Shown: positions 13,294 to 26,459 of the stretch, piece by piece
How the letters are laid out: each line of letters starts with the position of its first letter
Position numbering within the stretch: position 1 is the stretch's first letter
Source of the DNA: Panagrolaimus kolymaensis
Lineage: Eukaryota; Nematoda; Chromadorea; Rhabditida; Panagrolaimidae
Direction: 5' to 3'
Assembly: GCA_028622995.1 (NCBI GenBank)
Contig: JAJQJQ010000045.1
Coordinates: forward strand, 682,001 to 746,000
DNA length: 64,000 bases
Notes under the pieces: model-generated
What the model was told of the DNA's origin: nothing
Seen by the model: only the letters and a program-made list of their open reading frames with translations
The model's database searches: none
Translations under genes and position numbers: made by a program

Positions 13294-16200
13294 TATCAAA
13301 TAATTATTTTTTCTTCAGAAATCCTAATTCCAAAATATTTATAATAATAAATAATTTTCTTTTCAACGCATCAATAAAAAAAATTTATCAATTTTAAGTT
13401 TTTTGTTTTTGGAATATATAAAACCAGCGCAGAGAAGAGTAAAAACAAGCAATCAACAAAAATAACTGAATTTGAGATGAAAAAACAAAATAAATGGAAT
13501 AAAAAGTGTGCGTTAATGTTTTTTTCTTCTTTTTTTTATGGTCGTGTTTGTCTTCGTCGCTGGCGTCTTAATAAATTTTTAGTTTAAGAAAAAACACCAG
13601 CAGCATTACACTTTTTTTTAAATGTGTTTTTAATATATATTAAAAAATGAGAGACAGAAACTGGAGTTGCTGGCTGTTGAGTGAAGAAATAAAAAATAAC
13701 CCAGCTTCAAAAAAAAAATATTAATAATTATAACTTTCTCGAATTTTCTTTTTTCCTTGTGATTTTGGAGAAAATTTACTTAGGAGTAATAAACCTAAAA
13801 AAAATTATAGTATTATTATTATTTAGTTTTTCTTTTTCTTTTCTTTTAAAAGTATATAAAAATGAGTCAGCCACGACGATGATGATAAATATTAAGTGAA
13901 GGGGGTAATTTTAAATACATACATAAATTATTATGAAAAATTTAATTATAATGGTTGTTGTTTAACAACAACAGCTACAGCGACTTCAAGAACGGCACCA
14001 CGTGAAACGATAAAAAAAAAAAGAGAAAATGAACGCGAAGTTTGGTAAAAATGTAAAAATGAGAGTTGAGGGGAAAATAAATATATATAAAAATTAACAA
14101 ATTGAAAAGCTAAGACCAAATTTCTAGCAAAACGCAATAACTAAAAATTCTTGAATCACAAAAATCGAGAAAATTCTTAATTTCCGTGACAATACCAAAC
14201 TTATTTTAACGGCAAATCCCAACTGCAAAGTTTATGTCCCTCCAACTTGAATTTAGGTTTTATTTAAAAAATAATAATAAAGAAAGTAATAAAAATTATA
14301 TTTAAAATTTTAATAAAAAAACATTTAAAGGATTTTATATTTTTGTTTTAGAGTATTTTTGAAGCTGAATTGGCTTTGGCTTTTAGAGAGACTATATGCA
14401 TTATAAAAAAAAAATGAAGGCTTAATTTTTGATGATGATGGCTGTCATCATGAATATTCTAAAAATAGTTGTTTCTCTGCCATTTTTTTAATCGTCTCTA
14501 TTTTATATTTTTTTTGATGGCGTAGAAGCAAAAATTTTTTATGGCGTCAAACAATCAACCAAACAAAAAAATCCTTCATCGACGACAAAAAAAACGAAAA
14601 TTATTCGCTCTCAAATAACCATTTCAACAACAAAAAAAAGCCACGACCACCAATTTTTTTATTTTTGACATCAAAGGTTTCTCAAAAAAAAATAATTTTG
14701 ACATAACTTTTTTTTTGTTGGTTTATTTCAAGCCAATAATAATTTACTTACTAACATTTTTTTATACAAGAAGTCAAAATAAAAATGAAACACGAGATAT
14801 AAATATTAAATATATATAAAAAAACTAAAACTTTTCCTTAAAGTTTAAACAAGCAAGTAACGAAGAAAAAAAAATTTGAGAAAAAATAGAAAATGCCACG
14901 TGGGGTGGCTGAAAAAATTTTTGTTAGTTTGTTAGTTGGTTGTGTGGTCGTAGCTAGCGAAGGTTGGTGGTGGTGGTGGTTGTTCGAATGGACGACCACG
15001 ACGACAAAAAAAGAAGGAAAATAGTTAAAAAGAAGTCGTCGAGAAAATAAAAAAAGGAGAGAGAGACACGAGAGAAAAGACAAAAAAAGAAAAAGAAATA
15101 AAGCAAGCGAGCGTTTGCCAAAAAAAAAAAAAAAGTAAGTTTAGTTTCTTTTTTTTTTATCTACATCCACATCCATGCTTCATTTTTCTTTTTTATCTTT
15201 AGCTACTTCGATGGAGTTTTCTATAAATACATATACTTTTTTTTGGACTTGGAAGGATTGGATGTTGGATGGATTAATGAAAATTTCCTTTTCGATTCTC
15301 TCCTCATTTTCTTTCTTTCTTTTTCTGGTCCACGCCGTCCGTCGTTGTCGGGTTTTTTTTTATGGACATTTACACATTTTCGTTTCGTTTGAAGAAAAGA
15401 AAGAAAGACGAAAAAAATATTCTTTTTTTAGACACATTTTTTTTTTCAACGCAAAAAAAAGTAAAGAAACAAACGAAAGAGAACTAACTGAATGAAAGAC
15501 AGACACACTTTTTTATTTTATAAAACATACATACTTTTTTTCTTTTTTTCAATAAATGAATGACGACGGAATAAGATGAAATGAGTGAAAAAGAGAGAGA
15601 GAAGGGTGAAAAATGAGAGCTCCAAACATAAAAAATAGAGGGGAAAAGAAAACCGCAAAAAAAACTTTCTTAGAGGACAAAAATAGAAAAATAAGGAAAA
15701 AAGTTATGTATGTTTGTGGTGGCAAAAGTCAAAAAATTTAACACGAAAAAATAAAGGAATGGGTTTTATTAAACTTCAAAGTGTCAGAAAGTTTTAAAAA
15801 ATGCAGTTTTTATAAATATTTATGTATTTTAACGTTTAAGAATAATTTTAAAAATTAAATACACGAAAAGCATTCGAATTCCAATAATTCAAACATATCC
15901 AAATATATAATTGTAATTTTGTTTCAAAACTAAACAATAAAAATCTAATAATTTAAAAAATCGAATTAACAAATTAAAAAAAAGCTCCTCAAAATCATCC
16001 TCAATCTAACGACTTCTTAATTCCTGCGTTTATAAAAACACTGGAAGGAAGACACATGCTTTTTAACTAAAATTTTTATTTTGAGCGAAAAATAAAAAGA
16101 AAAGAAATCAATAGCAAAAAAATCGATCACCATCATCATCATCAGCTGGTTGAAAAATGGTGGAGAGAAAAGGAAAAAGGAAGGAAAGAAAGAAAAATTT

Positions 16201-19200
16201 TGAGCTAATAAAAAAAATTTTTTGGTTGCTGTGAAAGAAAAAAAAATTGAAAGAAACAAGAGACTTTATTTATTTTTATTTTCAATGTTTTATATGTATG
16301 TGTGTGAGGCGACGGCGAGGCGAGTGTGAGGAATGAAAAAAAAGATCAGCGACGACGACGAACAACGAACGAAATAATTTTTTTTTAAATTAAACAAAAC
16401 AAAATTTAGTTAGTTTAAAAGAAAAGAACAAAGAATTTTAAAAAATGTAATTCTTCAAAATATTAAAAAAATATATAATAATGACGAGTTTTTTTTTTGT
16501 TGGAAAAACAGGGAAATAAAATTTTTTTGTTAAACAAAAGTATTTCAAAAAATTAGAATTAGAAATTCATAAATATTTCAGAATCTCGATGACATGAAAA
16601 AATGCAAACATGGTTTTATTCGTGTTTCGAGAGACCAAAGAAGATGCAAAGATAAAATTTATTCTTTTTTTAAACTCGTAAAACTATAGTTTTATCAAAC
16701 AGGAAAAAATGGACTCAAAAAAAATTAATGACAACCAGGAAAAATTCCATGAAAAAACCTTTTTCTTTTTATTTTCTGCAAAATTCTGCAAAGAAAGCAC
16801 CCAAAAAACTTAGATGCAGCAATAATCAAAATACATTTCGCCTCCATTTTCCCATATATTTTTTATTTTGATAACCTTTAAATTATTTTTGTGATAAAAA
16901 TATTTAACAACGAAAATAAAATTTCATCATTATGGATCGCGTGAACTGACTTGACGACTGATAAGCTGCGGATTGATTATGGAAAAAAAAAAATTAAGTT
17001 ATTTTAAAAATAGATTTTGATTGATAAACATTTTTTTAATTGTATGTATTTAGTTTGGTCTTTTACTGAATCTTTTTACAATATGCCAATAATCCCAAAG
17101 GAGAAAGAAGAAATGAGGTAATTTTAGTTTTTGGATCACAAAGGTTATTTAGAATTTTTTAATATTGTCTCAAAAGTACTTTCCTCGAAATTTTTTTTTC
17201 GTTGAAAATGAAATTAGAAGCCAAAATTTTTGAAGAATTGCAAAAAAACAATTAAAGAGAAGCTTAAAAATTAAGTTCTAGATAGACACGCAAATAATTT
17301 CCTGACATTTTTAGACAACAATAAAAAAAATACTTTACTTTTTTGGTAGAAAATAACGTTATTTCTTGGTCTCGCCTTCTTCGCCTCCTACACTATCACT
17401 CCAAAACAAAAAAATTAAGGAACGACGAAACATTATTTTTTTTTTTCATCTCAAAAAACTCAATAGTTTCAAAATCAAAAATAAAATTTTAAAAAAAAGC
17501 GAACATAAAGATTTTTTTTATTGAATCCCAAAGGAAACAAAAAAATTTTTTAACAACAAAATAAAAAATGGAGCAAAAAAAAGAACGCAACCAAAAATAA
17601 ATTTTTTTTTTTCAACCAAAGAAAAGTAGCAGAAGCAACAACCACATTTTGGAAGAATAAAAAAAATGCAGCAGAAACGCAACAACAAAAAAAAATGAGG
17701 AAGGAGAAAAAAATTTCGGAAACTAAAAATAGCATCAAAAAAATGAAAGAATAAAGAAAGAAAAGAAAAAACTCGAGTTTTATTTTATTTTTATTTTTTC
17801 TTCACTGCTTTTTTGCTGCTTGCTTTTTCTTTAATTTTAGCTGCGCCGCTGCTGTTGTTGCTGCTCGTTTTTTTTTCTTTAGCTTTAAAAAAAATAAATT
17901 CTAAATTTAGAAATAAATATTTTACACGACCCATCAAGAATGAAATTAAAAAAAAAAAAAAAAGCAAGCAAAGCAAGAAAAAATAAATTTTTAATAAAAA
18001 AATAGAAAAATAAATTTTTGGAGGGTAAAAAAAATATGAGTAAGTAAGTGTACATACTTTTTATTTTCTATTTTTAATCTAAAAAGTTTTTTAATTTTTG
18101 CTCAACATTATTTTTCACTCTGAGTTTTTGAGAGAGAGAAAAAAACAGAAAAAAAGAGTCTAGCTCGAGGCGCAAAAAAAAAATAAAGAAAAATAATAAT
18201 TTTTTAATTTTAATTTTTAAGTAAACTCATGCCAGTTAACTCAAGCCAAGCAAGCGACTAAGAAAGAAAGAGTAAATGGAAAAAAAGCATATGTTTTTCT
18301 TGGAATAAATTTCTTTTTTTTCTTTTTTTCATTTTAATAAGTATTTATTTATTTATTTAATTTTTTGGCTTGCTCTTGTTGCTGTAAAGTGTTTTCTATT
18401 TTTAGGTGTATTTTTTCTTTTTTAATTAAAGTTGAATTAATTAATAAATTATTTATTGAGTCCTTTCACTAAATTGTGAGAATTTAAAGTTAGAGTTAAA
18501 AGAGCAAAGGTGAAAGAAAAAAATTTAAAATAAGAAAAAATTCTTGTTACTTTTTGATTTTGAGAAAAGGAATACATAAAAAGCTTTTATGATCTCGGTC
18601 AAAAATGAGAATGGCTTGCTTTTTAGTCTCAAATCCGAAACTTATGAACAACAAAATCAAAAAAAAAATTGAAATTTCATTTTTTAATCTAAAAACAATC
18701 GTTTAGAGTGGAGGAAAATTATGCTAATTTGTATTTAAAAAAACGCATCAGTTCCATAAAAAAAACTTTTTTTAAACAAATAAAAAATAAAGTTTGATAC
18801 TATTCTCTCAAATTTTCATAACAGCTTTTTATATATTTTTTTAATGTGAACACTTTTTTTTTATCAAGAACACTCATGAAGCATCGACTAATAAAAATTT
18901 TTCTAAAACTAGCAACTTTCAGTTTTTTGGTCTTTTAAAAAACATATTTTTTTTGTAGCCAAAAATAAAAAATACGTACGAAACAAAAATTAAAATTTTT
19001 ATATGCATGTAGCAACAAGAAAAAATCTATTTTCAACTACTAAAAAAAGGGATGAAACAGGAAGAAAATTTTTACTTCCTTCTAAAAATGAAAAAAAAAT
19101 CTTTGAGAAAGAAAAAAAAAGACTACATACGTCGTCCGTTCATAATTTTCTTAAAAAGGTAACAAGAATGAACAAAAAAAGGAAAGAAATCAAAGTTGTT

Positions 19201-22200
19201 GAAGCATAAAAAAATTTAAAAAAGGTTTGTTGCAAACTTTCAAAAGAATATTTATTTCAATGTTGCCAAATCTGAGCATAAAATTTTTTAGACAACACAA
19301 AAACCAAAATATATTATAAGCCCGCCGAGAGGGAACGAAGCTAAAGGATTTGAGGGGATAAGTTTGTCGTCCATCTTTGCAGACAACAATAATAAAAATT
19401 AAAAATCGTCTAGATTTAGTTGCAATGCGTGTGTGTGTGTTTCGCGCGCATTGATTTTTTTTATATGCAGCAAAAAAGAAAAAAAATAATTTTTGTTTAT
19501 CAAGGGATAAAGTTTGTCATCGTTTTTCCTTCATCAGCTTTGACCCATAAAAACCATAAAACCATAAAAAAAGTTTCACTCTCTAATTTTTGTTTCCGTT
19601 TTGGTCATTCCTTAGCAATGGGGTAGTGGTTGCAACTTTCAACTATTTTTTTTTGAATATTTTAATAATGTTTTTTTCTTTTGGTTAATTATTTAATGAT
19701 TCTCAAAAGGCTTTTTTAACATCAAATAAATGTTCTAACATTTCAAATAACAAAAAACTTTAATCGCGTGAATTTTTTTTTATTGTGAAAAATTGATTAG
19801 GAGCCTAAAAACTCAAAAAGTGTTAATGATGATCGGCCAAAATCCTTAAATTTTGCTGGTGTATTATAAAGTTCATTATTAAACTTGATGAGGTCAGATT
19901 GAGAGTGGGTGAGGCGATGATATATCATTTCTTGCACGGCACGATTCACGAAAATTAAAATTTTCAAAACCTCCTTACTACAAATGCATTATTAGCTTAA
20001 AATTAATTATACTACCATTATGAATTTTCTTCAGTTGTTGGTAATCAAAAGATTAAAGAAATTGTCATTTGTCAAATGACTTAAAGTTCCTCTACCATAA
20101 AAATTTTTTGCCACTCAAAAAAGTAATAACAAGTTTGAAACATAAAACTTTTAATTTAAAACAAACAAAAAATTAGACTTAATAACTTCGTAATAAATAA
20201 ATCTATGAAATAAATAGTTTTATAGATTGTCTTGGCATTTGAAAAAAAAAACCAAAAAAATATATTATATACGATTTAGCTTAAAAGCTCAAGATATTAA
20301 ATTTTATTTAACAAAATTTTAAGAAGACGAAAAAAAAGGTTGTGTTTTTTTAATTATATATTTTTAAAACAACTTTTTTGACAGACAGATTTAATTTTAA
20401 GAAATTAAAGAAAGTATTTAAGAAATTTTAATCCACCAAAAATCACGAAAAAAATTGTGAAAAAATTTAGCACACAAATTTATAATTTACAGGGAAAGGA
20501 GTCTCAATAACGAAAGTTTTTAGAGATCAAAAAATTACGAACTTTAAAAAAGCTTTTAACTAAAAATAAAAAATATTTTTAATATGCCATGGAGGATAAT
20601 CGATGGACGACGGCTTAAAGCTACAAATATTTTTTGCAAAAAAGAAAATATTTTGCAACAATTTTTTTTGCTACAAAAAAATATATAAGAAACGTGTCAA
20701 AACTGATTTTAAAAATTAAAATTTAAAGTTAACGAACGACAGAAAAGAAGAAAAGAAGAATAAACAATAAATACATAAATATTATTCGTCCTCATTTTTT
20801 TTTCTCTTCCGTTTATTTTATTTTCAAGCACTTAAAAATTTTAAAGTTGTTAGTTAATGTTTTGCGTCAAGAAAAAAATAATAATAAAAAGAAAAAAATT
20901 TATTGTGGAAGCTGCTTCTAATATTTTTTACAAATCTATTTGTTTTGTCAACTCATTCTAAAAACATTTATTTATTTATTTATTTGTGTTGTTGGAACAA
21001 CTTAGACACAAATTTTTAACAAACATTTTTTTTGTAAACAAAAATGTCAAAGAAAAAAAGTTGAAAGAAAAAACAAAGCTTTTATTAAAATTTTATAGTT
21101 TTCATTTTGTTGTTAAGTTTTTGAAATAAAAAATGATTAATCTCAGAAGAAAAGTTATTTGGTTTGATGCTTTTGGAATGAAAATTAGTAAATTTGGAAT
21201 TACAAATCAGAAATGTTTGAAAGAAAAAATGTAAAATCTAAAAATCAGAAAATCTCTCACTTGCAAACGCTAAAAATTAAATATGGGATTTGTTTCTCCC
21301 CAAAAAATAAAAAACAAGCCTCAACCCGAAGAAAAAAAATAATAAAATAAATAATAGCCTTTTTAAAAAAAAAAATATTTGAAGGTTCAAAGTAATTAAA
21401 ACTTTTTTATGATATTTGTGTTTAAAGCAAAAAAATCAAAGAATATTCTATCATTTTTTCCTTCTCTTTTTTCATTGTTTGTTGTTATCATTCATTTATT
21501 GCTTATTTTTTATTTTACTTTTCATTAAATTGAATGTTTTTCGTTTTATCTATCTATCAAAAAAATCCTATTTATGGAAAGAGAATGAGAAGAAGAAGAA
21601 AAAAGAAAAGAGACATGCATGAATAAAACACACAAAAAAACGAGATGGGCTAAACCTTTCAAAAAAAAGAAGTTTATTTTATCAGAAACACACACATAAA
21701 AAATGCGTTTCAAGTTTTTTTTCTTTGGCCTGTATGTTTTTTTATTTTTGCATATCCATTTTTTGAATCTAATAAAAAATCAAAAATAAAAAAACACGCA
21801 TGTATTACTTTTTTATAAAAAAAAAGAAAAAAATCCAAAAAAAAGAAACTAAAAATAAAACTAAAAAAGGCTTTCTTCAATAACAACGAAAATCCTTCCT
21901 TCCTTCTTCCAACATTCCTTTTTTCTTTTTCAAAAATGGCATTAAAAAGAAACGTCGAAGCAAAACTAAATTAACATACATAAAAAAAGTAATTCTAAAA
22001 ATAGTAACAAAAAAAATTTGCTTTCGAGCAAGCGAGCAAAGTAAAAAAAAAATATATTTTACAGCTTTTCATTTTTTTGTGTGTGTTTGTGGGTGACTTA
22101 AAAAAAAATGGAGGAAGAAGGACATTGAACATACATTTTACTTTTTGGGTGTTTCTATGTGCTATCACTCCTGAGGCTGGTTGGGTTTTTGCATAAAAAA

Positions 22201-23337
22201 CATACACGCAAGCAACAAAAAAATACTCCCCAACTCGTTGTTGTTGTTTTTAGCCGTATTACTTTATTGCTTGTGGCCGGCCATTAATGGAGCCTGACTA
22301 CATAGGTTTAAAAAAAAGCAAGCAAATAAAAAAGGTTTTAAAAACATAAAACTTTAAAAAAAATTTCAATCCAAAACTACCAAAAAAAATTTTAAACTTT
22401 TATTGATTTAAAAAAAATAAGAAACAATCCCTTCAACATCTTCATCGAAGTCATCGGCCACAAGGAGTTCAAAAAAAGCAAACAACAAAATTTAACGGAA
22501 GAAGAAAAGAAAAAAAGTAAGCGAGTCGCATCAAAATATTAAAAAAACTTTTTACTTTAATTTCTTTAGAAAAATAACAAAAATAGCATTCATTTTTTTG
22601 TGGTAGAGGAAAGAAAGAAAAAAATGCTATGAGGAAAAGTTATAGCTACTGCTTGGGTGGCAGCAGCAGCGGTGGTAGGTAGTGGGATATTTCCTCCTTC
22701 TCCCATATTTCTCGTTTTCTTGTTGTTGTTGTCCTTTACTCAATTTGTGAACCGAGCAGCGTACATAAATGTGAAACGCTTTCGGTCATCATTCCCCAAT
22801 TTTTTTAATACCACAGTTTTGTTTTTTTTAATATTCATTTCTTGGAGGTTCAAAACTTTTGAGGCTCCTTCCACCAAAAAATATTTGACTTTGAAGTTAA
22901 AAATTTAGAAAAAACTTTCAAAAAAATGGCAAAAAACGAAAATAAAAAAATAAGCTACGCCGAAACAATGTTTTTGCTATAAATTTTTTTTTAATAAATC
23001 CATCTTTTTACAACAACCAAATCTCCAAAAAACATAGGTTGGTAAAGTTCCAATAAATTTCCCTTTTTCATTAACTTCATCTGCCCTTGTTATAAACATA
23101 TCAAACATGGTCACATGTTCATGTATGTTCGTGTCAATCTCATTAGTTAGTAAATGTCATGTTTGGCTTAAAAGAAATAAAGCTTTATAGTTTTCAAAAA
23201 GCTAAAAAGTAAATTCAAGTTTGTTATGAACTTTGAAATAAGTAAGTAGTTGTCAAATCGAATGCAAAAAAATATGTAAGGGTTGTTGGATAATCAAAAT
23301 CTCCATAAATTCTTAAGCAAAATTATCCAAAGATAAC
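13294..23337. other. 10-kb gene desert upstream of hda-4
   Basis: No open frame here has a recognisable domain, coding-like composition or matching splice sites. The DNA is extremely AT-rich, with long one-strand purine stretches (GAAAAAG type, for example 15560-15700, 17560-17780 and 21590-21850) and opposite pyrimidine stretches. A few GC-richer islands occur, such as 19319-19375 and 22640-22720. It lies upstream of the hda-4 start, so it may contain 5' UTR exons or distant regulatory DNA of that gene. I cannot locate any of these from sequence alone. Confidence 0.55.
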
Positions 23338-23642
23338 TACAATGGTGAACAATGTTTTCATCGCAAATTTTCCTCATTTTTTCCTCATTTTTCCTCATTT
23401 TTACTCATTTTTCCTCATTCTCTTCTCTTTTATTCCTCATTTACATTCTCACATATTTTGCCAAAGTCCCTTTAATCCATTTTTGAAAGCTTTCGAAAAA
23501 TTTTGAAAAATGGATTAAAGGGACTTTGGCAAAATATGTGAGAATGTAAATGAGGAATAAAAGAGAAGAGAATGAGGAAAAATGAGTAAAAATGAGGAAA
23601 AAATGAGGAAAATTTGCGATGAAAACATTGTTCACCATTGTA
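23338..23642. mobile_element. foldback MITE flanked by TA (Tc1/mariner-like)
   Basis: An almost perfect palindrome. The left arm, 23340-23484, pairs with the right arm, 23506-23640, around a loop of about 20 bases. The ends are CAATGGTGAAC and its complement, and each is flanked by TA (23338-23339 and 23641-23642), the duplication made by Tc1/mariner-type transposases. The arms contain short tandem units of the TTCCTCATTT kind. The left arm has exactly one extra 10-bp unit compared with the right. There is no coding capacity, so it is non-autonomous. The near identity of the arms points to a young or gene-converted copy. Confidence 0.85.
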
Positions 23643-24239
23643 ATTCTGTATCAGCCAAAAAGTCAAAAGTTATCCCTAATTAATAAAGCATCGTAGTAAA
23701 CTTCGAAAAGTTTGTTCACAAAAAAAAAAGCAATCTGCAACTTTATAATCAAAAACACGTTCCAGCAACCCAACAAAATCTTTTATTAGCTTCCACAATC
23801 ATAGCAGCAAAAACAACGATGCCCAAAAAAGTTTTCAACAACAAAAAATCTTAAAATATAAAAATACTTTGTTTGTTTATTGGTGAGTAAAAATAAATAA
23901 ATAAATAAATATTAAAGTTGATAAAGCAAATGCGCCACAAAGTGTGTTTTATTTGAACCAATGAATAATGTGAAAAACAGCGAAGATTCAAGCCTAAAAT
24001 TGCATTGCTTCTTCCTCTTTCACTTTTGCCATTTCTTTGTCATGTTTTATGGTTTAATTGTTGTTATTATTCATTATCGAATAAACAAATCAATCCTACC
24101 TTAGCAAAAGTTTTTATTATAAAATTCAAAAAAATAATAATAATCCATAACAATAAGCATCATCGATAGCAAAATCTTACTTCATTTTTGCTTGCTTGCT
24201 TGGTTTTTAAAAAATTCTTGAAACTTATAGCGAAAATGT
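23643..24239. other. AT-rich spacer between two mobile elements
   Basis: About 600 bp with no gene or repeat recognised, apart from short AAT and AAAT runs. Confidence 0.55.
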
Positions 24240-24978
24240 GTAACATTTAGGGTTGTTAAATTTACCGGTAAATCAAAAATCGGTAAATTTACCGGTAAAT
24301 TTACCGGTAAATTTACTGGTAAATCGGTAAATTGGTAAATTGACTAAAAACACAATAATATACATATTTAAAATGGTTTTATTTAAAAATCATATAAAAT
24401 AAAAGTATTTTATTTATTTTACTATCAATTTCGTTAAAGCAAATGCGAGAAAAGTTATGAAATTAGGAGGGAAGGTTATATTATTTATATTAAAAAAAAA
24501 ATAGATTTTTTAAGAGTGAATGAAAAGGTAAAACAAATTAATTATTTATCCCTTTTTTTACCAGCTGATGATGCATCAGAAGAGACAACCATTTCTCCTA
24601 AATTGTCACCTGAGCTATCTTCTGAGCTTTTTTCAGGATATTCAAATATTGGAGCAATTTTTCCTTCAATTAGTTTGAATAACTTGTGGTTGTGTTTAAT
24701 AAAACTTTTTTGTGAGGCATTTTTTAAAACAATAAATAAATTTCAAAATCTAAATTTAGAGATTTGGTGAGAAAAGTGAAATAAGAAAAACACATTTTAA
24801 GGTAATTGAAAACAATTTTTTATACTTCAAAAGCTAAAAACAAACGGCTTTTTCGACCAATATTTGAAATTTTTCAAAAGAAAAACAAGATTTACCAATG
24901 TAAAAAGGCGATTTTTTGAACGGTAAATTTACCGGTAAATTACCGGTAAATTTACCGAGGCGCAACCCTAGTAACATT
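24240..24978. mobile_element. non-autonomous hAT-type element with 8-bp target duplication
   Basis: The element is 24248-24970 (723 bp). The perfect 8-bp duplication GTAACATT lies at 24240-24247 and 24971-24978. The ends are TAGGGTTG at the left and CAACCCTA at the right. Both ends carry arrays of the subterminal palindromic unit GGTAAATTTACC (about 24260-24330 and 24920-24957). Eight-base duplications and TAGGGTTG-like ends are typical of hAT elements, and subterminal repeats are the usual transposase binding sites. The interior has no transposase. A minus-strand frame near 24540-24726 has a KNASQKSFIKH-like string that might be a worn BED-finger relic, but this is weak. Confidence 0.88.
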
Positions 24979-25328
24979 CATTCAATTGCTTTCATTTTGC
25001 AGACTTTTTTTCATTCTCGATTTTTTCTCTTTCATTCATTAGTTTTGCTTGATTGAAATCGTGATTTTGTTGTTGTGTTTCGAATCTTTCTCTGCATATA
25101 ATTAATGGTGGCTTTTAGCACTAACTTTAATTTCTAAATCTCCTCCCTTTGATGCTTCCTTCGCCCTTTAAACCATTCACTTGTTTGTTTGTTGCCGAAT
25201 TTCTTTTGCTAAACCTAAAATTTTATGTATGTAGTTACGTGGAAAACCCTTTGAACTTCATTATTTATTTCGTGTTTTTTATTTCATTTTTATCACCTTT
25301 ATTATACCTTATCTTCTTTTAGGTAATC
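24979..25328. other. spacer upstream of the orphan gene at 25329
   Basis: About 350 bp of T-rich DNA. It ends in a pyrimidine tract and CTTTTAG, seven bases before an ATG. This could be a trans-splice acceptor for the downstream gene. Confidence 0.5.
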
Positions 25329-26081
25329 ATGGCTTCAAATAGTTCATCAGGACCATCATCACTACCAAGTATTGAATCTTTCCTTGCAACATATTCGCCA
25401 TATTCTCCAAGCAATCAAGAACATGATGGAAATAACTTGATGGCGAGGTTTGTTTGATTTTTGTTGTTATATAATTTGATTGAGAAAAATAGTAATCTTG
25501 ATTAATCTTCAATATTTTTGTTTCAGTCGATCTTCTGTGAATGTACGTTATGAAGCAAATGCTACACCAACTTTTCGTCATTTTCAACAAAGCCAAACTT
25601 CATTTGATTCCTACACTTCATCTCAATCTTCACCATTTCAAAGCAATACAAGCTATAGTCAACGACCATATCAATCATCTCCTCTTTGTTCAAAAGCTCC
25701 TCTTAAGAAGAAACGTCGAGGAGGTTTCCGTCGTAAACATCATAAGTTGGATAATATTACACTCATTTCTGATGGTAATTTGCTTCTTCTAAATCCAAGC
25801 TTATCAAACATCAAAATAGGATCTAAGCTTTGTGTTTTTACTGATCGTGTAAACAATCTTGGACGTCAATTTTCATTTGTTTTCAAAAATGATGATGCAT
25901 GCTTCTTTTAATGCGAAAGATGTTTTGAAATCACTCGGCTCAATACAAGTGTGTGTAAAACAAATTGTTTTGTTAAATCAGTTGGTGGTAAGTTTGTTTG
26001 TTATATTTATAATGTTAAAAGAAGATTTTTATATAAGACTGCAACGAACTTTTCAAATTTTCATCATTAACTAGGCAAGAA

Positions 26082-26098
26082 GCGGCGCTCCGCGCCGC
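26082..26098 (-). repeat. Helitron 3' terminal hairpin
   Basis: A seven-base-pair GC stem with a three-base loop in otherwise AT-rich DNA, placed just inside the terminal CTAG. In Helitrons this hairpin acts as the termination signal for rolling-circle transfer. Confidence 0.85.
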
Positions 26099-26403
26099 CA
26101 TGTCTATTAATTAATTTATTTTTTTTACATAAAATTTAGTTTATATATTATTTACAATACAAAAATTTGTAGAATTTTTTATTACATATAACTATTTTAT
26201 AATTTTAACTTTATAACAAACATATTACATAGAATAAATAAAGGATTTTATTAATAGAAAATTAAGAGAACTTTAAAGTTTGTTTTTGAAAGTTGAGAGA
26301 AATTTTGGAGTTGTTTGTTTGAAGTTGATAAAAGTTTTGAAGTTTGTTTTTCGAAGTTGAGAGAAGTTTTGAAGTTAACATAGACTAAAAACAAAACATT
26401 ATT

Positions 26404-26458
<55 letters not shown>
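26404..26458. repeat. AAT trinucleotide microsatellite
   Basis: About 17-18 uninterrupted AAT units inside the 3' non-coding part of the Helitron. Such a long pure run should vary in length between individuals. Confidence 0.95.

Positions 26459-26459
<1 letters not shown>

Noticed and set aside
23441..23666. Overlapping open frames of Phe/Ser-rich sequence
   Set aside because: They are translations of the arms of the foldback element.
24248..24335. Short regularly repeated units that might suggest a CRISPR array
   Set aside because: The units are palindromic subterminal repeats inside an element with an 8-bp target duplication. There are no unique spacers, and the host is a eukaryote.
13294..25328. 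Search for the missing C-terminal TMC exons on the minus strand
   Set aside because: None of the open frames or splice-bounded blocks I could read matches the conserved TMC C-terminal half. The sequence is low complexity throughout.
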